Shown here one piece after another: positions 1-11,943 of a stretch of 64,000 bases of DNA. The notes below the pieces were generated by a model. The model made no database searches. It worked only from the letters and a program-made list of their open reading frames with translations, and was not told the DNA's origin. A program made the translations under genes and the position numbers. Position 1 is the first letter of the stretch; each line of letters starts with the position of its first letter. The DNA comes from Pseudideonella sakaiensis. Its GTDB lineage: Bacteria; Pseudomonadota; Gammaproteobacteria; Burkholderiales; Burkholderiaceae_C. The stretch is taken from contig NZ_BBYR01000037.1 in the NCBI RefSeq assembly GCF_001293525.1, positions 80,595 to 144,594 of the forward strand, in the 5' to 3' direction.

Positions 1-2
1 AG

Positions 3-719
3 CGGCTGGAGCGCGAGGTGCATGCCCGCACCGCCGAGCTGACCGAACTGGCCAGCCACCTCGAGACCGCGCGCGAGGACGAGCGGGCGCGGCTCGCACG
101 CGACCTGCACGACGAGCTGGGCGCGCTGCTCACCGCGGCCAAGCTGGACGTGGCGCGCATCAGCCCCAAGCTGCGCGATGCGGCGCCCGAGGCGATGTCC
201 CGCGTCAGCCACCTGGTCGAGCTGCTGAACAGCGGCATCGCGCTGAAGCGACGCATCATCGAGGACCTGCGGCCGTCGACGCTGAGCACCCTCGGCCTGC
301 AGCCCGCGCTGGAGATCCTGTGCCGCGAGTTCGGCGAGCGCCTGGGCGTGCCGATGCAGACGCACTTCGAGCCGCTGCGGCTGGCACCCAGCGCCGAGCT
401 GACGGCCTTCCGGATGGTCCAGGAGGCGCTGAACAACTGCGCGAAGTACGCCGCGCCGACCGCGGTCAGCGTCAGCCTGGAGGCGGTCGGCGAGCGCCAG
501 GCGCGGCTGACGGTCACCGACGACGGCAAGGGCTTCGACCCGTCCCGCACCAGCAGCGGCCGCCACGGCCTGATCGGCATGCGCTATCGGATCGAGGCCG
601 AGGGCGGCCAGCTCAGCCTGCGCTCGGCGCCCGGGGCCGGCACCACGGTCAGCGCGGTGCTGCCGCAGGCGGTGGCGGCGGCCGCGGCGCCGCTGCCGGA
701 CGGGCCGGCCATCCCCTGA
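3..719 (+). CDS. NarX/DegS-type sensor histidine kinase, C-terminal part (5' end outside window)
   Basis: This is the cytoplasmic transmitter of a sensor kinase that would phosphorylate a NarL/LuxR-type response regulator. The frame is open to the window edge, and GTG at 18 lies inside a continuing coiled-coil-like stretch, so the true start is upstream. A HisKA_3 dimerisation domain carries the phospho-acceptor motif RDLHDELGALL. A HATPase_c domain follows, with an N-box (VQEALNNCAKYA), a G1 box (VTDDGKGFD) and a GLIGMRYRIEAEGG segment. All catalytic motifs look intact. It converges with the operon that ends at 763, with 43 bases between. The sensing domain and the partner regulator are not visible. 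The family call is firm; the signal is unknown. Confidence 0.88.
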   Translation, partial: RLEREVHARTAELTELASHLETAREDERARLARDLHDELGALLTAAKLDVARISPKLRDAAPEAMSRVSHLVELLNSGIALKRRIIEDLRPSTLSTLGLQPALEILCREFGERLGVPMQTHFEPLRLAPSAELTAFRMVQEALNNCAKYAAPTAVSVSLEAVGERQARLTVTDDGKGFDPSRTSSGRHGLIGMRYRIEAEGGQLSLRSAPGAGTTVSAVLPQAVAAAAAPLPDGPAIP

Positions 720-762
720 ACCCGCGCCGGCGCGCCGCGCCGCCGGGCGCCCCGGCCGACCG

Positions 763-1863
763 TCAGCCGACGCGGTCGGAGCGCGGCAGGATCAGCTCGA
801 AGGAGGTGCCCTCGCGCTCGCGCGAGCGGCCGACCAGCGAGCCGCCGTGGGCCCGCGCGATGCGCTCGGCGGCGTCCAGGCCGGGGCCGACCGGCGGCGC
901 CCGCACCCCCGGCGCGCTTTCGCCGTCGCCCAGCAGGTGCAGCCGTGCCGGCCCGGGAAGCACCGTGTCGACACCCAGCCGCAGCACCAGCGCGCGCAAC
1001 GAACTGCCGTCGATCGCGAGCCGCACCGCGGCACCCTCGCCGTGCACGGCGGCGGCCAGCAGCAGCTGGTCGAGCGCCTCGGACAGCAGCGCCGCATCGA
1101 ACTCGGCACGGGTGTCGCCGTCCACGGCCAGCTCGGCCGGCTCGCTCTGCGGGCGCAGCTCGGCGCTCGCCTCCAGCCGCTCGCGCACCAGCGCGGCCAG
1201 GTCGCCCGGGGCGAGCGTCGGCCGCAGCTCGGTGCACGGCAGGCTGGCCAGGCTGAGCAGGTGGTCGACCTGGCGCCCGATCATCGAGGTGGTGGCCTTG
1301 ATGCGCTCGCCGGCCTGGCGCAGGCCGGGCAGCTCGGCCCGGCGGATCACCAGCTCGGCGTTCAGCGCGAGCGCGGCCAGCGGCGTGCGGATGTCGTGCG
1401 ACAGCGCCGCCAGCATCAGCGCGTTGACGCGCGACAGCCGTTCCAGCTCGGCCATGCGCCCGGACAGCTCGCGGCGCTGGCGCTCGAGGTCGACGAACAC
1501 CTGCACCTTGGCGCGCAGCACGCGCGGATCGACCGGCTTGTAGAGAAAGTCGACCGCGCCGGCCTCGTAGCCGCGGAAGCTGCGCTGCTCGTCGCGCGAG
1601 CCGGCCGTGAGGAACACGATCGGCACGTGGCGGGTGCGCTCGGTGCCGCGCATCAGCTCGGCCAGCTCGTAGCCGTCCATGCCGGCCATCTGCACGTCCA
1701 GCAGCGCCAGCGCCACCTCGCGCTTCAGCAGCCACTCGAGCGCCTCGGTGCCCGACCCGGCGGTCAGCACCTCCACGCCCTCGTCGGCCAGCAGCGCACG
1801 CATCGCGAGCAGGTTCTGCGGCACGTCGTCCACCACCAGGATCGCAGGGGCAGCGCTCGTCAT
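763..1863 (-). CDS. response regulator fused to a histidine-kinase-like domain with degenerate ATP-binding motifs
   Basis: A 366-residue protein. Residues 1-125 form a receiver (ILVVDD, LLDVQMAGMDG with the phospho-acceptor Asp, LTAGS, and a Lys in LYKPVDP). A HisKA domain follows with H-box SHDIRTPL. The C-terminal ATPase-like domain is unusual: the N-box asparagines are replaced (LDQLLLAAAVHGEG) and no DxGxG G1 box is visible, although a GPGL segment remains. It may therefore be a poor or inactive kinase that acts as a phospho-acceptor or scaffold. The start ATG overlaps the stop of the CheB gene in an ATGA, so it is the last gene of the HK-CheR-CheB-RR/HK operon. Loss of kinase activity is inferred from motifs only. 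Confidence 0.85.
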   Translation of the reverse strand: MTSAAPAILVVDDVPQNLLAMRALLADEGVEVLTAGSGTEALEWLLKREVALALLDVQMAGMDGYELAELMRGTERTRHVPIVFLTAGSRDEQRSFRGYEAGAVDFLYKPVDPRVLRAKVQVFVDLERQRRELSGRMAELERLSRVNALMLAALSHDIRTPLAALALNAELVIRRAELPGLRQAGERIKATTSMIGRQVDHLLSLASLPCTELRPTLAPGDLAALVRERLEASAELRPQSEPAELAVDGDTRAEFDAALLSEALDQLLLAAAVHGEGAAVRLAIDGSSLRALVLRLGVDTVLPGPARLHLLGDGESAPGVRAPPVGPGLDAAERIARAHGGSLVGRSREREGTSFELILPRSDRVG

Positions 1864-2588
1864 CGTCGGCTCCGGAAAGGTTCGGACTGCAGGGGCCCGG
1901 CCATCGCCGCCAGGCCCCACACGGCATCGGCACCGGCTCCGGCCAGCGCCGCCTGCGGCATCGTCGGCACGGCGGCCTCGGCCGGGTCCTGCACCCACAC
2001 CCGGCCGCCGCGACGCCGCACCACCCTTGCACCCGCCGTGCCATCGGCGCTGGCGCCGCTCAGCACGATGGCCAGCAGCGCCGGCCCCCAGACCGCGGCG
2101 GCACTCTCGAACAGCGGGTCGATCGCCGGGCGCGAGTACAGCACCGGCTCGTCCACCGACAGCGACGCCACCGGGCCGGGATCGACCAGCAGATGGTAGT
2201 CGGGCGGCGCGATCAGCACCTGGCCGCCGCGCACCGGCTCGCGGTCCCAGGCATCGCGGACGGGCAGCGCGCAGCGCGCACCGAGCAGCGACGCGAGCGA
2301 GGCCGCCGGGTCGACCGGACCGCGCGGCCGGTGCAGCACGACCAGCACGGCGGGCGCGAAATCGGCCGGCAGGCCGCCGAGCAGCCGCAGCAGCGCATCG
2401 ACACCCCCTGCGGAGGCGCCGATCACGATCGCCTGCGGGGCCCAGCCGTCGCTGGCGGCGGACGCGGCGTCGGGGCCGAGCCTGTCGGCCCGGTGCTGGG
2501 AGGCCGGCGCCGACGCCGTCGCGGGCGCGGCGGCGGGCGCAAGGACGGCGGCCGCGGCCGCGCCGAGGCGGGGCAGGACGCTGCTCAT
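1860..2588 (-). CDS. CheB-type protein-glutamate methylesterase domain protein
   Basis: A 242-residue protein with a CheB_methylest domain and no receiver domain. The expected Ser-His-Asp triad is visible at about S59 (GASAGG), H86 (VVLHRP) and D182 (SGASADGTAG). The first 50 residues are Ala/Pro-rich and low complexity. Classical CheB deamidates or demethylates glutamates on chemoreceptors and is activated by its receiver. This version lacks one and sits beside a CheR and hybrid kinases, but no methyl-accepting receptor gene is in the window, so the target may be a non-chemotaxis protein such as the adjacent kinase. It overlaps both neighbours by four bases (ATGA). Confidence 0.88.
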   Translation of the reverse strand: MSSVLPRLGAAAAAVLAPAAAPATASAPASQHRADRLGPDAASAASDGWAPQAIVIGASAGGVDALLRLLGGLPADFAPAVLVVLHRPRGPVDPAASLASLLGARCALPVRDAWDREPVRGGQVLIAPPDYHLLVDPGPVASLSVDEPVLYSRPAIDPLFESAAAVWGPALLAIVLSGASADGTAGARVVRRRGGRVWVQDPAEAAVPTMPQAALAGAGADAVWGLAAMAGPLQSEPFRSRR

Positions 2589-3468
2589 CGCCGCCGGTAC
2601 AGCCGCACGTCCGGCTGCGGATGAAAGGCGTCGAAGGCCTCGGCATGCGCACTGAACTGCAGCGACTCGCGGCTGCCCAGGCCGAGGAAGCCGCGCCGCA
2701 CCAGCGACTCCCGGAACAGGCCCACGGCGCGCGCCTGCAGCGCGTCGCCGAAGTAGATCAGCACGTTGCGGCAGGACACCAGGTGGGTCTCGGAGAACAC
2801 GGCATCGGTCGCCAGGCTGTGGTCGGCGAACACGATCTGGCGCTTCAGCGCCCGGTCGAACACGATGCCCTCGTAGCCGCTGGCGAAGTAGTCGGACAGC
2901 GAGTGCCGGCCGCCCGCGGCGAGGTAGTTGCGGCTGAAGCCGGCCGCACGGTCGAGCGCATAGACGCCGGCCTCGGCGCGCGCCAGCGCCTCCGGGTTGA
3001 TGTCGGTGGCGTAGACGATGCTGCGTTCCAGCAGCCCCTCCTCGTGCAGCAGCACCGCCAGCGACCAGACCTCCTCGCCGTGGCTGCAGCCGGCCACCCA
3101 GATCTTCAGCGACGGGTAGGTCGACAGCTCCGGCAGCACCTGGCGGCGCAGCGTCAGGAAGTAGGGCGGGTCGCGGAACATGTCGCTGACCTGCACCGTC
3201 AGGTACTGCAGCAGCCGCGCGAACAGCGCCGGGTCGCGCAGCACGCGGCCCTGCAGTTCGCTCAGCCGCTCGGTGCCGAAGCGCTCCATCGCCTGACGCA
3301 GGCGCCGCCGCAACGAGCTGGGCGCATAGGCCCGGAAATCGTGCTGGTAGCGCGACATCAGGGCCTCGAGCAGCAGGCGCATCTCGAGGTCGAACAGCGC
3401 CTCCTCGTCGAAGGCCGCCGGGCCACGCGCCGACGCGGGGCCTGGGGCCGGATCGTCGCCCGGGATGC

Positions 3469-3472
<4 letters not shown>
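2585..3472 (-). CDS. CheR-type SAM-dependent glutamate methyltransferase
   Basis: A 295-residue protein with a CheR N-terminal helical domain followed by the SAM-binding methyltransferase domain. Visible motifs are the SAM loop region VAGCSHGEEVWSLAVLL, YATDINPEAL, and VSCRNVLIYF near the C-terminus. The chosen start is GTG at 3472, which overlaps the TGA of the upstream hybrid kinase (GTGA); a longer frame extends into that gene but is not needed. With the adjacent CheB domain protein it forms a methylation/demethylation pair translationally coupled to hybrid kinases. The substrate is unknown; chemoreceptors are the family norm, but none is encoded nearby. Confidence 0.9.
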
Positions 3473-6732
<3,260 letters not shown>

Positions 6733-6926
6733 CGGCGGGAAGGCGAGGCGAACGTCCAGGGGAGTCGTCGTCACCCGCCAGCGCTGCACGAGGACGCCTG
6801 GATTGTGCCGGCGACCGCCCCTGCACCGTGTAGGCCTGCGCCTACACGATGCGTCGGCCGACGCCGCATCCGCCAGCAGGCCCGCCGGCCCCAGAATGCG
6901 GCTCCGCGCCCATCCGCGAGGCCGCC

Positions 6927-7559
6927 ATGCCCCCGACCGATCCGACCCGCCCGAAGCCCTTCTCGATGATCCGCGAGTTCCACCTCGCGGACTGGTTCAC
7001 CCTCGCCAACGCGGTGTGCGGCGTGGGCGCGCTGTTCTCGGTGATGAGCTACCTGCAGAGCCAGGCCGTCTTCCACCTCTACATCGCCTGCGCGCTGGTG
7101 CCGGCGGCGCTGGTCTTCGACGTGCTCGACGGGCGCATCGCCCGGTGGCGCCAGCGCGCCTCGGCGATGGGACGCGAGCTGGACTCGCTGGCCGACGTGA
7201 TCTCCTTCGGCGTCGCGCCCGCGGCCATCGCCTACGGCCTGGGCATGCAGGGGCTGTACGACCGCGTGGTGCTCGGCTTCTTCGTCGCCTGCGGCGTCTC
7301 GCGGCTCGCGCGCTACAACGTCACCGCGGAGAAGCTGTCCGAGGGCGGCGACAAGGTGCGCTTCTTCGAAGGCACGCCGATCCCGACCTCGCTGCTGCTG
7401 GTGCTGGTGATGGCCGCCGCGGCCTGGCAGGGCGCACTGGGCGATCGGCTGTGGTTCGGCGTGGTCGAGATCGGCGGCTTCCGGCTGCACCCGCTGGTGC
7501 TGATGTTCGCGGTCTCGGGCTCGCTGATGATCAGCCGCCTGCGGATCCCGAAGCTGTAG
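6927..7559 (+). CDS. pssA: CDP-alcohol phosphatidyltransferase, probable phosphatidylserine synthase
   Basis: A 210-residue integral membrane enzyme expected to condense CDP-diacylglycerol with L-serine, the committed step to phosphatidylethanolamine. The CDP-alcohol phosphotransferase signature is complete within DGRIARWRQRASAMGRELDSLAD (key residues D, G, A, R, then G and two Asp). Several hydrophobic helices follow, and the protein ends SRLRIPKL. The ATG at 6927 is chosen over an upstream in-frame start at 6849 because the extra segment is proline-rich and lacks family character. It overlaps the 3' end of the convergent receiver gene by about 29 bases. Serine rather than glycerol or inositol specificity is inferred from overall resemblance. 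Confidence 0.88.
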   Translation: MPPTDPTRPKPFSMIREFHLADWFTLANAVCGVGALFSVMSYLQSQAVFHLYIACALVPAALVFDVLDGRIARWRQRASAMGRELDSLADVISFGVAPAAIAYGLGMQGLYDRVVLGFFVACGVSRLARYNVTAEKLSEGGDKVRFFEGTPIPTSLLLVLVMAAAAWQGALGDRLWFGVVEIGGFRLHPLVLMFAVSGSLMISRLRIPKL

Positions 7560-7932
7560 CCGGTCCGCCGCCGAGCGCGGCCAGCAGCGCCTCCAGCGCT
7601 TCCACCTCGAAGGGCTTGAGCAGCGCGTGCACCCGCGGGCCGAGGGCCAGCAGCGCCGGCTCCACCGCGTGGCCGGAGCACAGCACCAGCGGCTGCCCGG
7701 GCCGCTCGGCCAGGATGCGGCGCGCGAGCTGGTCGCCGGACAGGCCGGGCAGCGACCGGTCGAGCACCACCACGTCGAAGCCGCCGCGCGCGGACCACTG
7801 CGCCCACGCGGCCTCGCCGTCGGCACAGGCGACCCACTCGCGGCCGCCGTCGTCCAGCAGCAGCGCGAGCGTCTCGCGCAGGTCGTCGTTGTCCTCCACG
7901 TACAGGATGCGGGGCAGCGGGGCGGCAGGCAT
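7531..7932 (-). CDS. single-domain response regulator
   Basis: A 133-residue receiver with no output domain: ILYVEDNDDLRETL at the start, phospho-acceptor Asp in VVVLDRSLPGLSGD, and a Lys in ALLKPFEVE. The start is ATG at 7932 (MPAAPLPRIL); an in-frame start at 7989 adds an unrelated Gly/Pro-rich stretch overlapping the ubiX 3' end. It lies just downstream of ubiX on the same strand, and its 3' end overlaps pssA in the opposite direction. A stand-alone receiver needs a partner kinase; the hybrid kinases at 763-6732 are candidates by proximity only. Confidence 0.82.
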   Translation of the reverse strand: MPAAPLPRILYVEDNDDLRETLALLLDDGGREWVACADGEAAWAQWSARGGFDVVVLDRSLPGLSGDQLARRILAERPGQPLVLCSGHAVEPALLALGPRVHALLKPFEVEALEALLAALGGGPATASGSAGG

Positions 7933-7975
7933 GCCGTGATTGTCGCGGCCGGCGGTGCCGGCCGCCGGGCGGGGC

Positions 7976-8599
7976 TCAGGGGCGGCCATCGCCGGGCTCG
8001 GGCTGCGCGCCGGCGCGCAGGCCGGCCCAGCGCTGCACCAGGCCGTCGTGCGGCAGGTCGAACAGGTCCAGCACGCGGCCGACGGTGTGGTCGACGATGT
8101 CCTCGACGGTGGCGGGCCGGGTGTAGAAGGCGGGCACGGGCGGGAAGACGATGCCGCCCATCTCGGTCACCGCGGTCATGTTGCGCAGGTGGGCCAGGTT
8201 GAGCGGCGTCTCGCGCGCGAGCAGCACCAGGCGGCGGCGTTCCTTGAGCGCCACGTCGGCGGCGCGGGTCACGAGGTTGTCGGACAGGCCGTGGGCGATC
8301 GCGCCGAGGGTGCGCATCGAGCAGGGCGCGATCACCATGCCGGCGCTGCGGAAGGAGCCGCTGGCGATGCTCGCGCCGACGTCGCGCGCGTTGTGCACCA
8401 CGTCGGCCAGGGCCTCGATGTCGGCGCGGCGCAGGTCGAGCTCCTGCGCGGCGGTCAGCACGCCGGACGGCGACAGCACGAGGTGGGTCTCGACGCCAGG
8501 CAGCTCGCGCAGCACCTGCAGCAGGCGCACGCCGAGCAGGCTGCCGCTGGCGCCGGTGATCGCGACGACGAGGCGGCGGGGTTCGGGGGACGGACTCAC
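7976..8599 (-). CDS. ubiX: UbiX-type flavin prenyltransferase
   Basis: A 207-residue cytosolic enzyme that joins a dimethylallyl group to FMN, making the prenyl-FMN cofactor used by UbiD-type decarboxylases. Visible family motifs are the N-terminal VVAITGASGSLLGVRLL nucleotide-binding loop, SIASGSFRSAGMVIAPCSM, RRRLVLLARETPLNLAHLRNM and IVFPPVPAFYTRP. The start is GTG at 8599, with AAGGGAG placed about 4 bases upstream, which decides it. No ubiD is in the window. It runs divergently from the receiver gene at 8889. Length is normal for the family. Confidence 0.93.
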   Translation of the reverse strand: MSPSPEPRRLVVAITGASGSLLGVRLLQVLRELPGVETHLVLSPSGVLTAAQELDLRRADIEALADVVHNARDVGASIASGSFRSAGMVIAPCSMRTLGAIAHGLSDNLVTRAADVALKERRRLVLLARETPLNLAHLRNMTAVTEMGGIVFPPVPAFYTRPATVEDIVDHTVGRVLDLFDLPHDGLVQRWAGLRAGAQPEPGDGRP

Positions 8600-8888
8600 G
8601 GGCTCCCTTCGCGGTCAGGTTCTGCGGCCGCCGCATCGGCGCGGCCCGGCCGGCGCGTGCGGCGTGCGGCCCGGCGCAGCACACGCCGGCCCGGCCGGCG
8701 GCCGGGGCGGGCGAGAGTGTCCCGTATGCGCAACACCCGCACAAGCGGCAGGCCTCGTCTCCAACCCGGGGCGCTGCGCGGTTGGAGAAATCACATACGC
8801 CGGCCCCGCGCGCGCTCCTACACTGGCGCGCCCCCCGCATCCGGGCCACCCCGGCACGGCAGCGCGGGGGCACCCACAGCGAGGGACG
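8600..8888. other. divergent intergenic region between ubiX and a receiver gene
   Basis: This 289-base stretch holds no convincing gene. On the plus strand, TACACT at 8819-8824 is a plausible -10 hexamer for the receiver gene starting at 8889, giving a leader of about 60 bases; no convincing -35 is seen 17 bases upstream. The ubiX side carries only its Shine-Dalgarno sequence. Everything else is GC-rich without clear repeats. Confidence 0.35.
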
Positions 8889-9269
8889 ATGACCGATCGG
8901 GAGACGAGCGACGAGGTGCGCGTGGTGCTGGTGGACGACGATCCGCTGGTCTGCGACGCCGTGTGCGCGATGCTGGAGCTCGACGGCTACACCGTCTTCA
9001 GCGCGACCGCGGCCGACGCGGCGCTCGACCTCATCGCGGCGCAGGCCCCGCACTGCGTCATCACCGACCTGCACATGCCCGGCGTCGACGGGCTCGAGCT
9101 GACGCGCCGCGTGCGGGCCCTGTGCGACCCGGCCACCGTGCTGATCGTGCTGACCGGCTCCGGCTCCGAGGCCGACCATGCGCAGGCCGAGCGCGCCGGC
9201 GCGGACTTCGTGCTGATGAAGCCGCTGGAGGCGGAGCGCCTGCGCACCATGCTGCCGCCGCTGGAGTGA
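8889..9269 (+). CDS. single-domain response regulator (CheY-like receiver)
   Basis: A 126-residue receiver. Acidic pair and first strand RVVLVDDDPLVCD, phospho-acceptor Asp in CVITDLHMPGVDGLEL, Thr in IVLTGSGSEAD, Lys in FVLMKPLEAERL. No output domain is present. The start ATG at 8889 is preceded by GCGAGGGA, a usable ribosome-binding site; the open frame continues upstream but reads antisense to ubiX. It converges with the hemerythrin-like gene, with 10 bases between. Partner kinase unknown. Confidence 0.88.
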   Translation: MTDRETSDEVRVVLVDDDPLVCDAVCAMLELDGYTVFSATAADAALDLIAAQAPHCVITDLHMPGVDGLELTRRVRALCDPATVLIVLTGSGSEADHAQAERAGADFVLMKPLEAERLRTMLPPLE

Positions 9270-9279
9270 GGGCCGCGGC

Positions 9280-10005
9280 TCAGGCCGCGTCGAGCAGCGC
9301 CTGCAGCCGGGCCGCGCGGGCCGCACCGATGGCCGTGCCCACCTCGGCCAGCGTCTGCTCGAACACCGGCGCCGGCGCCGCGGCCCGCATGCCGCCGAGC
9401 AGCTCGGCCAGCTCCGCATCGTTCGCGCCGAGCGCGATCCAGCCGAGGTAGAAGGCCAGGTCGGCCGGCGCGAGGCTGCCTTCGAGCGCGGCGATGAGCG
9501 CCTGCAGCTCGGCGTCGTCGAAGTGGGCCCACAGCGCCCGCGTCAGCGTGCTCTCCTCCTCGGCCATGTGCGCGAGGTTCTCGCCGATGAACTGGCTCAG
9601 CCGCAGGTAGAGCTCGTAGGCCAGCGCGGGCGCCTGCGGTCCGGCATCGCGCACCTGCTGCAGCAGCCGGCGCAGCGCGGCGATCTGCGCCAGGTGCTCG
9701 AGGTGGTCGTCGTGGAAGGCCCGCACCGCCCGCGCCGCGCGCGCCTGCAACGGCTCGTGCAGGAAGCGGTTCTCGTGCGCGAGGTGGTCCTCGCAGGTGG
9801 ACAGCAGGGTGTCGACCGCGTCGACCAGCGCGGCGCGCTGCGCGGGGTCGGCGACGTCGGTCGCGCCGGCCTGCTGCAGCGTGTGGCCCATCAGCACCCG
9901 CAGGCCCTTGTGGATGACCCGGTAGGGCTGCAGGCGGGTGGCGGCGCAGGCGGCTGCCAGGGCGTCGGTCGCGGCGTCGGTGGGGAAGGGGGTGATCGCG
10001 CTCAT
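9280..10005 (-). CDS. hemerythrin-like (HHE) metal-binding protein
   Basis: A 241-residue, largely helical protein with histidines and acidic residues in the pattern of the hemerythrin HHE domain: VIHKGLRVLMGHTL, CEDHLAHENRFLHEPL, FHDDHLEHL and NLAHMAEEES. These would hold a di-iron centre used for oxygen or nitric oxide binding, or for iron handling. No signal peptide or membrane segment is seen, so it is likely cytosolic. The upstream region contains an inverted repeat at 10079-10102. The family assignment is reasonable; the ligand is not known. Confidence 0.75.
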   Translation of the reverse strand: MSAITPFPTDAATDALAAACAATRLQPYRVIHKGLRVLMGHTLQQAGATDVADPAQRAALVDAVDTLLSTCEDHLAHENRFLHEPLQARAARAVRAFHDDHLEHLAQIAALRRLLQQVRDAGPQAPALAYELYLRLSQFIGENLAHMAEEESTLTRALWAHFDDAELQALIAALEGSLAPADLAFYLGWIALGANDAELAELLGGMRAAAPAPVFEQTLAEVGTAIGAARAARLQALLDAA

Positions 10006-10078
10006 CGGAGTTCCATCGGAAGGGTTGTCGATGGCGTGATGATCCCGGCCGGGCGCTGGCGCGCCCAGTCACCAAATT

Positions 10079-10102
10079 GGCTACGGCCCTCTTTGGGTAG
10101 CC
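10079..10102 (-). promoter_or_regulatory. inverted repeat upstream of the hemerythrin-like gene
   Basis: GGCTAC and GTAGCC form perfect 6-bp arms around 12 bases. It lies between the end of the HTH gene at 10133 and the hemerythrin-like gene start at 10005, so it could be an operator for the latter or a hairpin terminating the former. No T-run follows on the minus strand, and no FNR or NorR consensus is recognisable. Confidence 0.3.
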
Positions 10103-10132
10103 GGCGGCGGCGCCGGTCCGGCGCCCCGTTCC

Positions 10133-11116
10133 TCAGCCTGCCGTGGTCGCCTGACGCGCAGCGGCCGGCCGGCTGCGCGGCGCGAGCCAGGGGCGCAGCT
10201 CCTCGGGATGCTGGCGCAGGTACTGCAGCAGCGGGCGGCGCTTCTCGGCCCCGCGGGTGCCGGGCTCGCCCACGGCGTCCACGTCGAACAGCTCGGGCAT
10301 CGCGTCCAGCGCGCGCTGGTGCACCGAGCGCCACAGCTTCTTGATGCCGTGCACGGTGATGCCCAGCTCGTCGCCGATCGCCTCGTCGCCGAGCTGGGTC
10401 AGCGCGAGCCGCAGCATGCGGCGCTCGGCGAGCGAGAAGCCGCAGCGCGGCGGCGTGAACTGGAAGGCGTCGCGCACCGGCGAGCCGGGCAGCAGGCGCG
10501 CCGCCTCGTCGCGGCCGAGGCCGTAGAGCTCGGAGACGCCGGGCGTGTGGCGCTGGGTGCGCCGGCGGAAGCCCATGCTCTCGAGGTAGGCCCCCTGCTC
10601 GCCCCAGCCCTCCTGGTAGAGGTGGGCGAGGCGGAAGCCCGCGTGCGCCTGGCGGAAGGCGGCCATCGCCACGCCCAGCGTCTCCAGCGTGTCGGGGTCG
10701 CCCAGGTCGCTCAGCAGCTGCTCGTAGTGCAGCACCAGGAAGACCACCTCGCCGCGGCCGCTCAGCTCACCCAGCTGCCGGTCCGGCGGCGGCTGGAAGC
10801 GGCCGTCCGCCAGCTCCTCGTAGAGCACCGCGGGCGCAAACGGAGGCGGGTCCTCGGCCAGCCGGCGGCACCAGCGGGCGTCCAGCGCGATCGCCATGCC
10901 GATGCCGACGATGCGTTGGCCGACCGGGCGGCGCAGGTCCTCGATCACGTCGGCATTGAAGCCGGGGTGGCCCAGCAGGCGCGTCCACAGGGTCGGCAGC
11001 TCGGCACGCAGCCGGGCCGACATCGGCAGCCAGGCCGGCACGAAGCGGCCGGCCGCCGCCAGGTCCGCATGCCCCAGCAACCGCGCCTGCAGCCGCTGGC
11101 CCGAGCCATCCAGCAT
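10133..11116 (-). CDS. protein with C-terminal LuxR-like helix-turn-helix, function unknown
   Basis: A 327-residue protein I do not recognise by name. A helix-turn-helix region at about residues 225-275 (FSLAERRMLRLALTQLGDEAIGDELGITVHGIKKLWRSVH) resembles LuxR/GerE-type DNA-binding domains. The N-terminal 220 residues are globular and mixed alpha/beta, with segments such as VVFLVLHYEQL and FRLAHLYQEGWGEQGAYLESMGF; they have no visible receiver or PAS motif. The last 25 residues are basic. ATG at 11116 is the start. It is transcribed divergently from the ECF sigma gene, so it might regulate nearby genes, but that is only positional. Confidence 0.6.
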   Translation of the reverse strand: MLDGSGQRLQARLLGHADLAAAGRFVPAWLPMSARLRAELPTLWTRLLGHPGFNADVIEDLRRPVGQRIVGIGMAIALDARWCRRLAEDPPPFAPAVLYEELADGRFQPPPDRQLGELSGRGEVVFLVLHYEQLLSDLGDPDTLETLGVAMAAFRQAHAGFRLAHLYQEGWGEQGAYLESMGFRRRTQRHTPGVSELYGLGRDEAARLLPGSPVRDAFQFTPPRCGFSLAERRMLRLALTQLGDEAIGDELGITVHGIKKLWRSVHQRALDAMPELFDVDAVGEPGTRGAEKRRPLLQYLRQHPEELRPWLAPRSRPAAARQATTAG

Positions 11117-11296
11117 TCCGCTCTCCCCTGCGCGGGAGCCCCGTCGGCCCGCGTCGCGTCATTATTTCAGCCGGACGGGCCGCCACGGACCCTTCGCGCC
11201 CGCGCGCGGCAAAAAACCATGCCAACATCAGGGCTGCATCCAGCCGGCGGCGCCGCACGTACCGTTCAGGTTGCTCCGCCCTCTGCGCTTCCGACG

Positions 11297-11941
11297 ATGC
11301 CTGCCCCGACGCCCCCGCCCCGCGCCGACGATGCCGCCGCCCTCGCCGCCCTGCTGGCCCGCGTGGCGCTCGGCGACCGCGCCGCCTTCGCGGCGCTGTA
11401 CCGCGCCACCAGCCCGAAGCTGCTCGGCGTGGTGATGCGGGTGCATGCCGAGCGGGCGCTCGCCGAGGACGTGCTGCAGGAGGTCTACGTCAAGGTGTGG
11501 CGCGCCGCCGGCCAGTTCGACGCGGCGCGCGCGGAGCCGATGGCCTGGCTGGTCGGCATCGCGCGCCACCGCGCGATCGACGAGCTGCGCAGCCGGCGCG
11601 GCGAACGCGCGGCCACCACCTCGCTCACGCCGGAGGACGGCGACGGTCCCTCGCCGCTGGAACAGCTGGCCGACGACGCGCCCGGCCCGCTGGCACTGCT
11701 GGAGCAGGCGGCCGAGGCCCGGCAGGTCGGCCACTGCGTCGGCGAGCTGTCGGCCGCGCAGCAGCAGTGCCTGGCACTGGCCTACTACGGCGGGCTGTCG
11801 CACCACGAGGTGGCGGACCACCTCGCGCTGCCGCTCGGCACGATCAAGAGCTGGCTGCGGCGCGGCCTGCTCGCGCTGAAGGACTGCCTCGGCCGGGCCA
11901 CCGGCCGTGGCGCGGCCGCCGCGACGGCGCGGGGGGCCTGA
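11297..11941 (+). CDS. ECF-family RNA polymerase sigma factor
   Basis: A 214-residue sigma-70 family protein. Region 2 is at about residues 30-95 (AFAALYRATSPKLLGVVMRV, EDVLQEVYVKVWRAAGQFD, AWLVGIARHRAIDELR), and region 4 at about 150-200 (LSAAQQQCLALAYYGGLSHHEVADHLALPLGTIKSWLRRGLLAL). An alternative in-frame ATG lies at 11219; 11297 is chosen as nearer to the domain, but neither has a good ribosome-binding site. Two bases after its stop comes a RskA-type anti-sigma gene, the classic arrangement for an anti-sigma-controlled ECF. The signal and target promoters are unknown. Confidence 0.88.
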   Translation: MPAPTPPPRADDAAALAALLARVALGDRAAFAALYRATSPKLLGVVMRVHAERALAEDVLQEVYVKVWRAAGQFDAARAEPMAWLVGIARHRAIDELRSRRGERAATTSLTPEDGDGPSPLEQLADDAPGPLALLEQAAEARQVGHCVGELSAAQQQCLALAYYGGLSHHEVADHLALPLGTIKSWLRRGLLALKDCLGRATGRGAAAATARGA

Positions 11942-11943
11942 GC

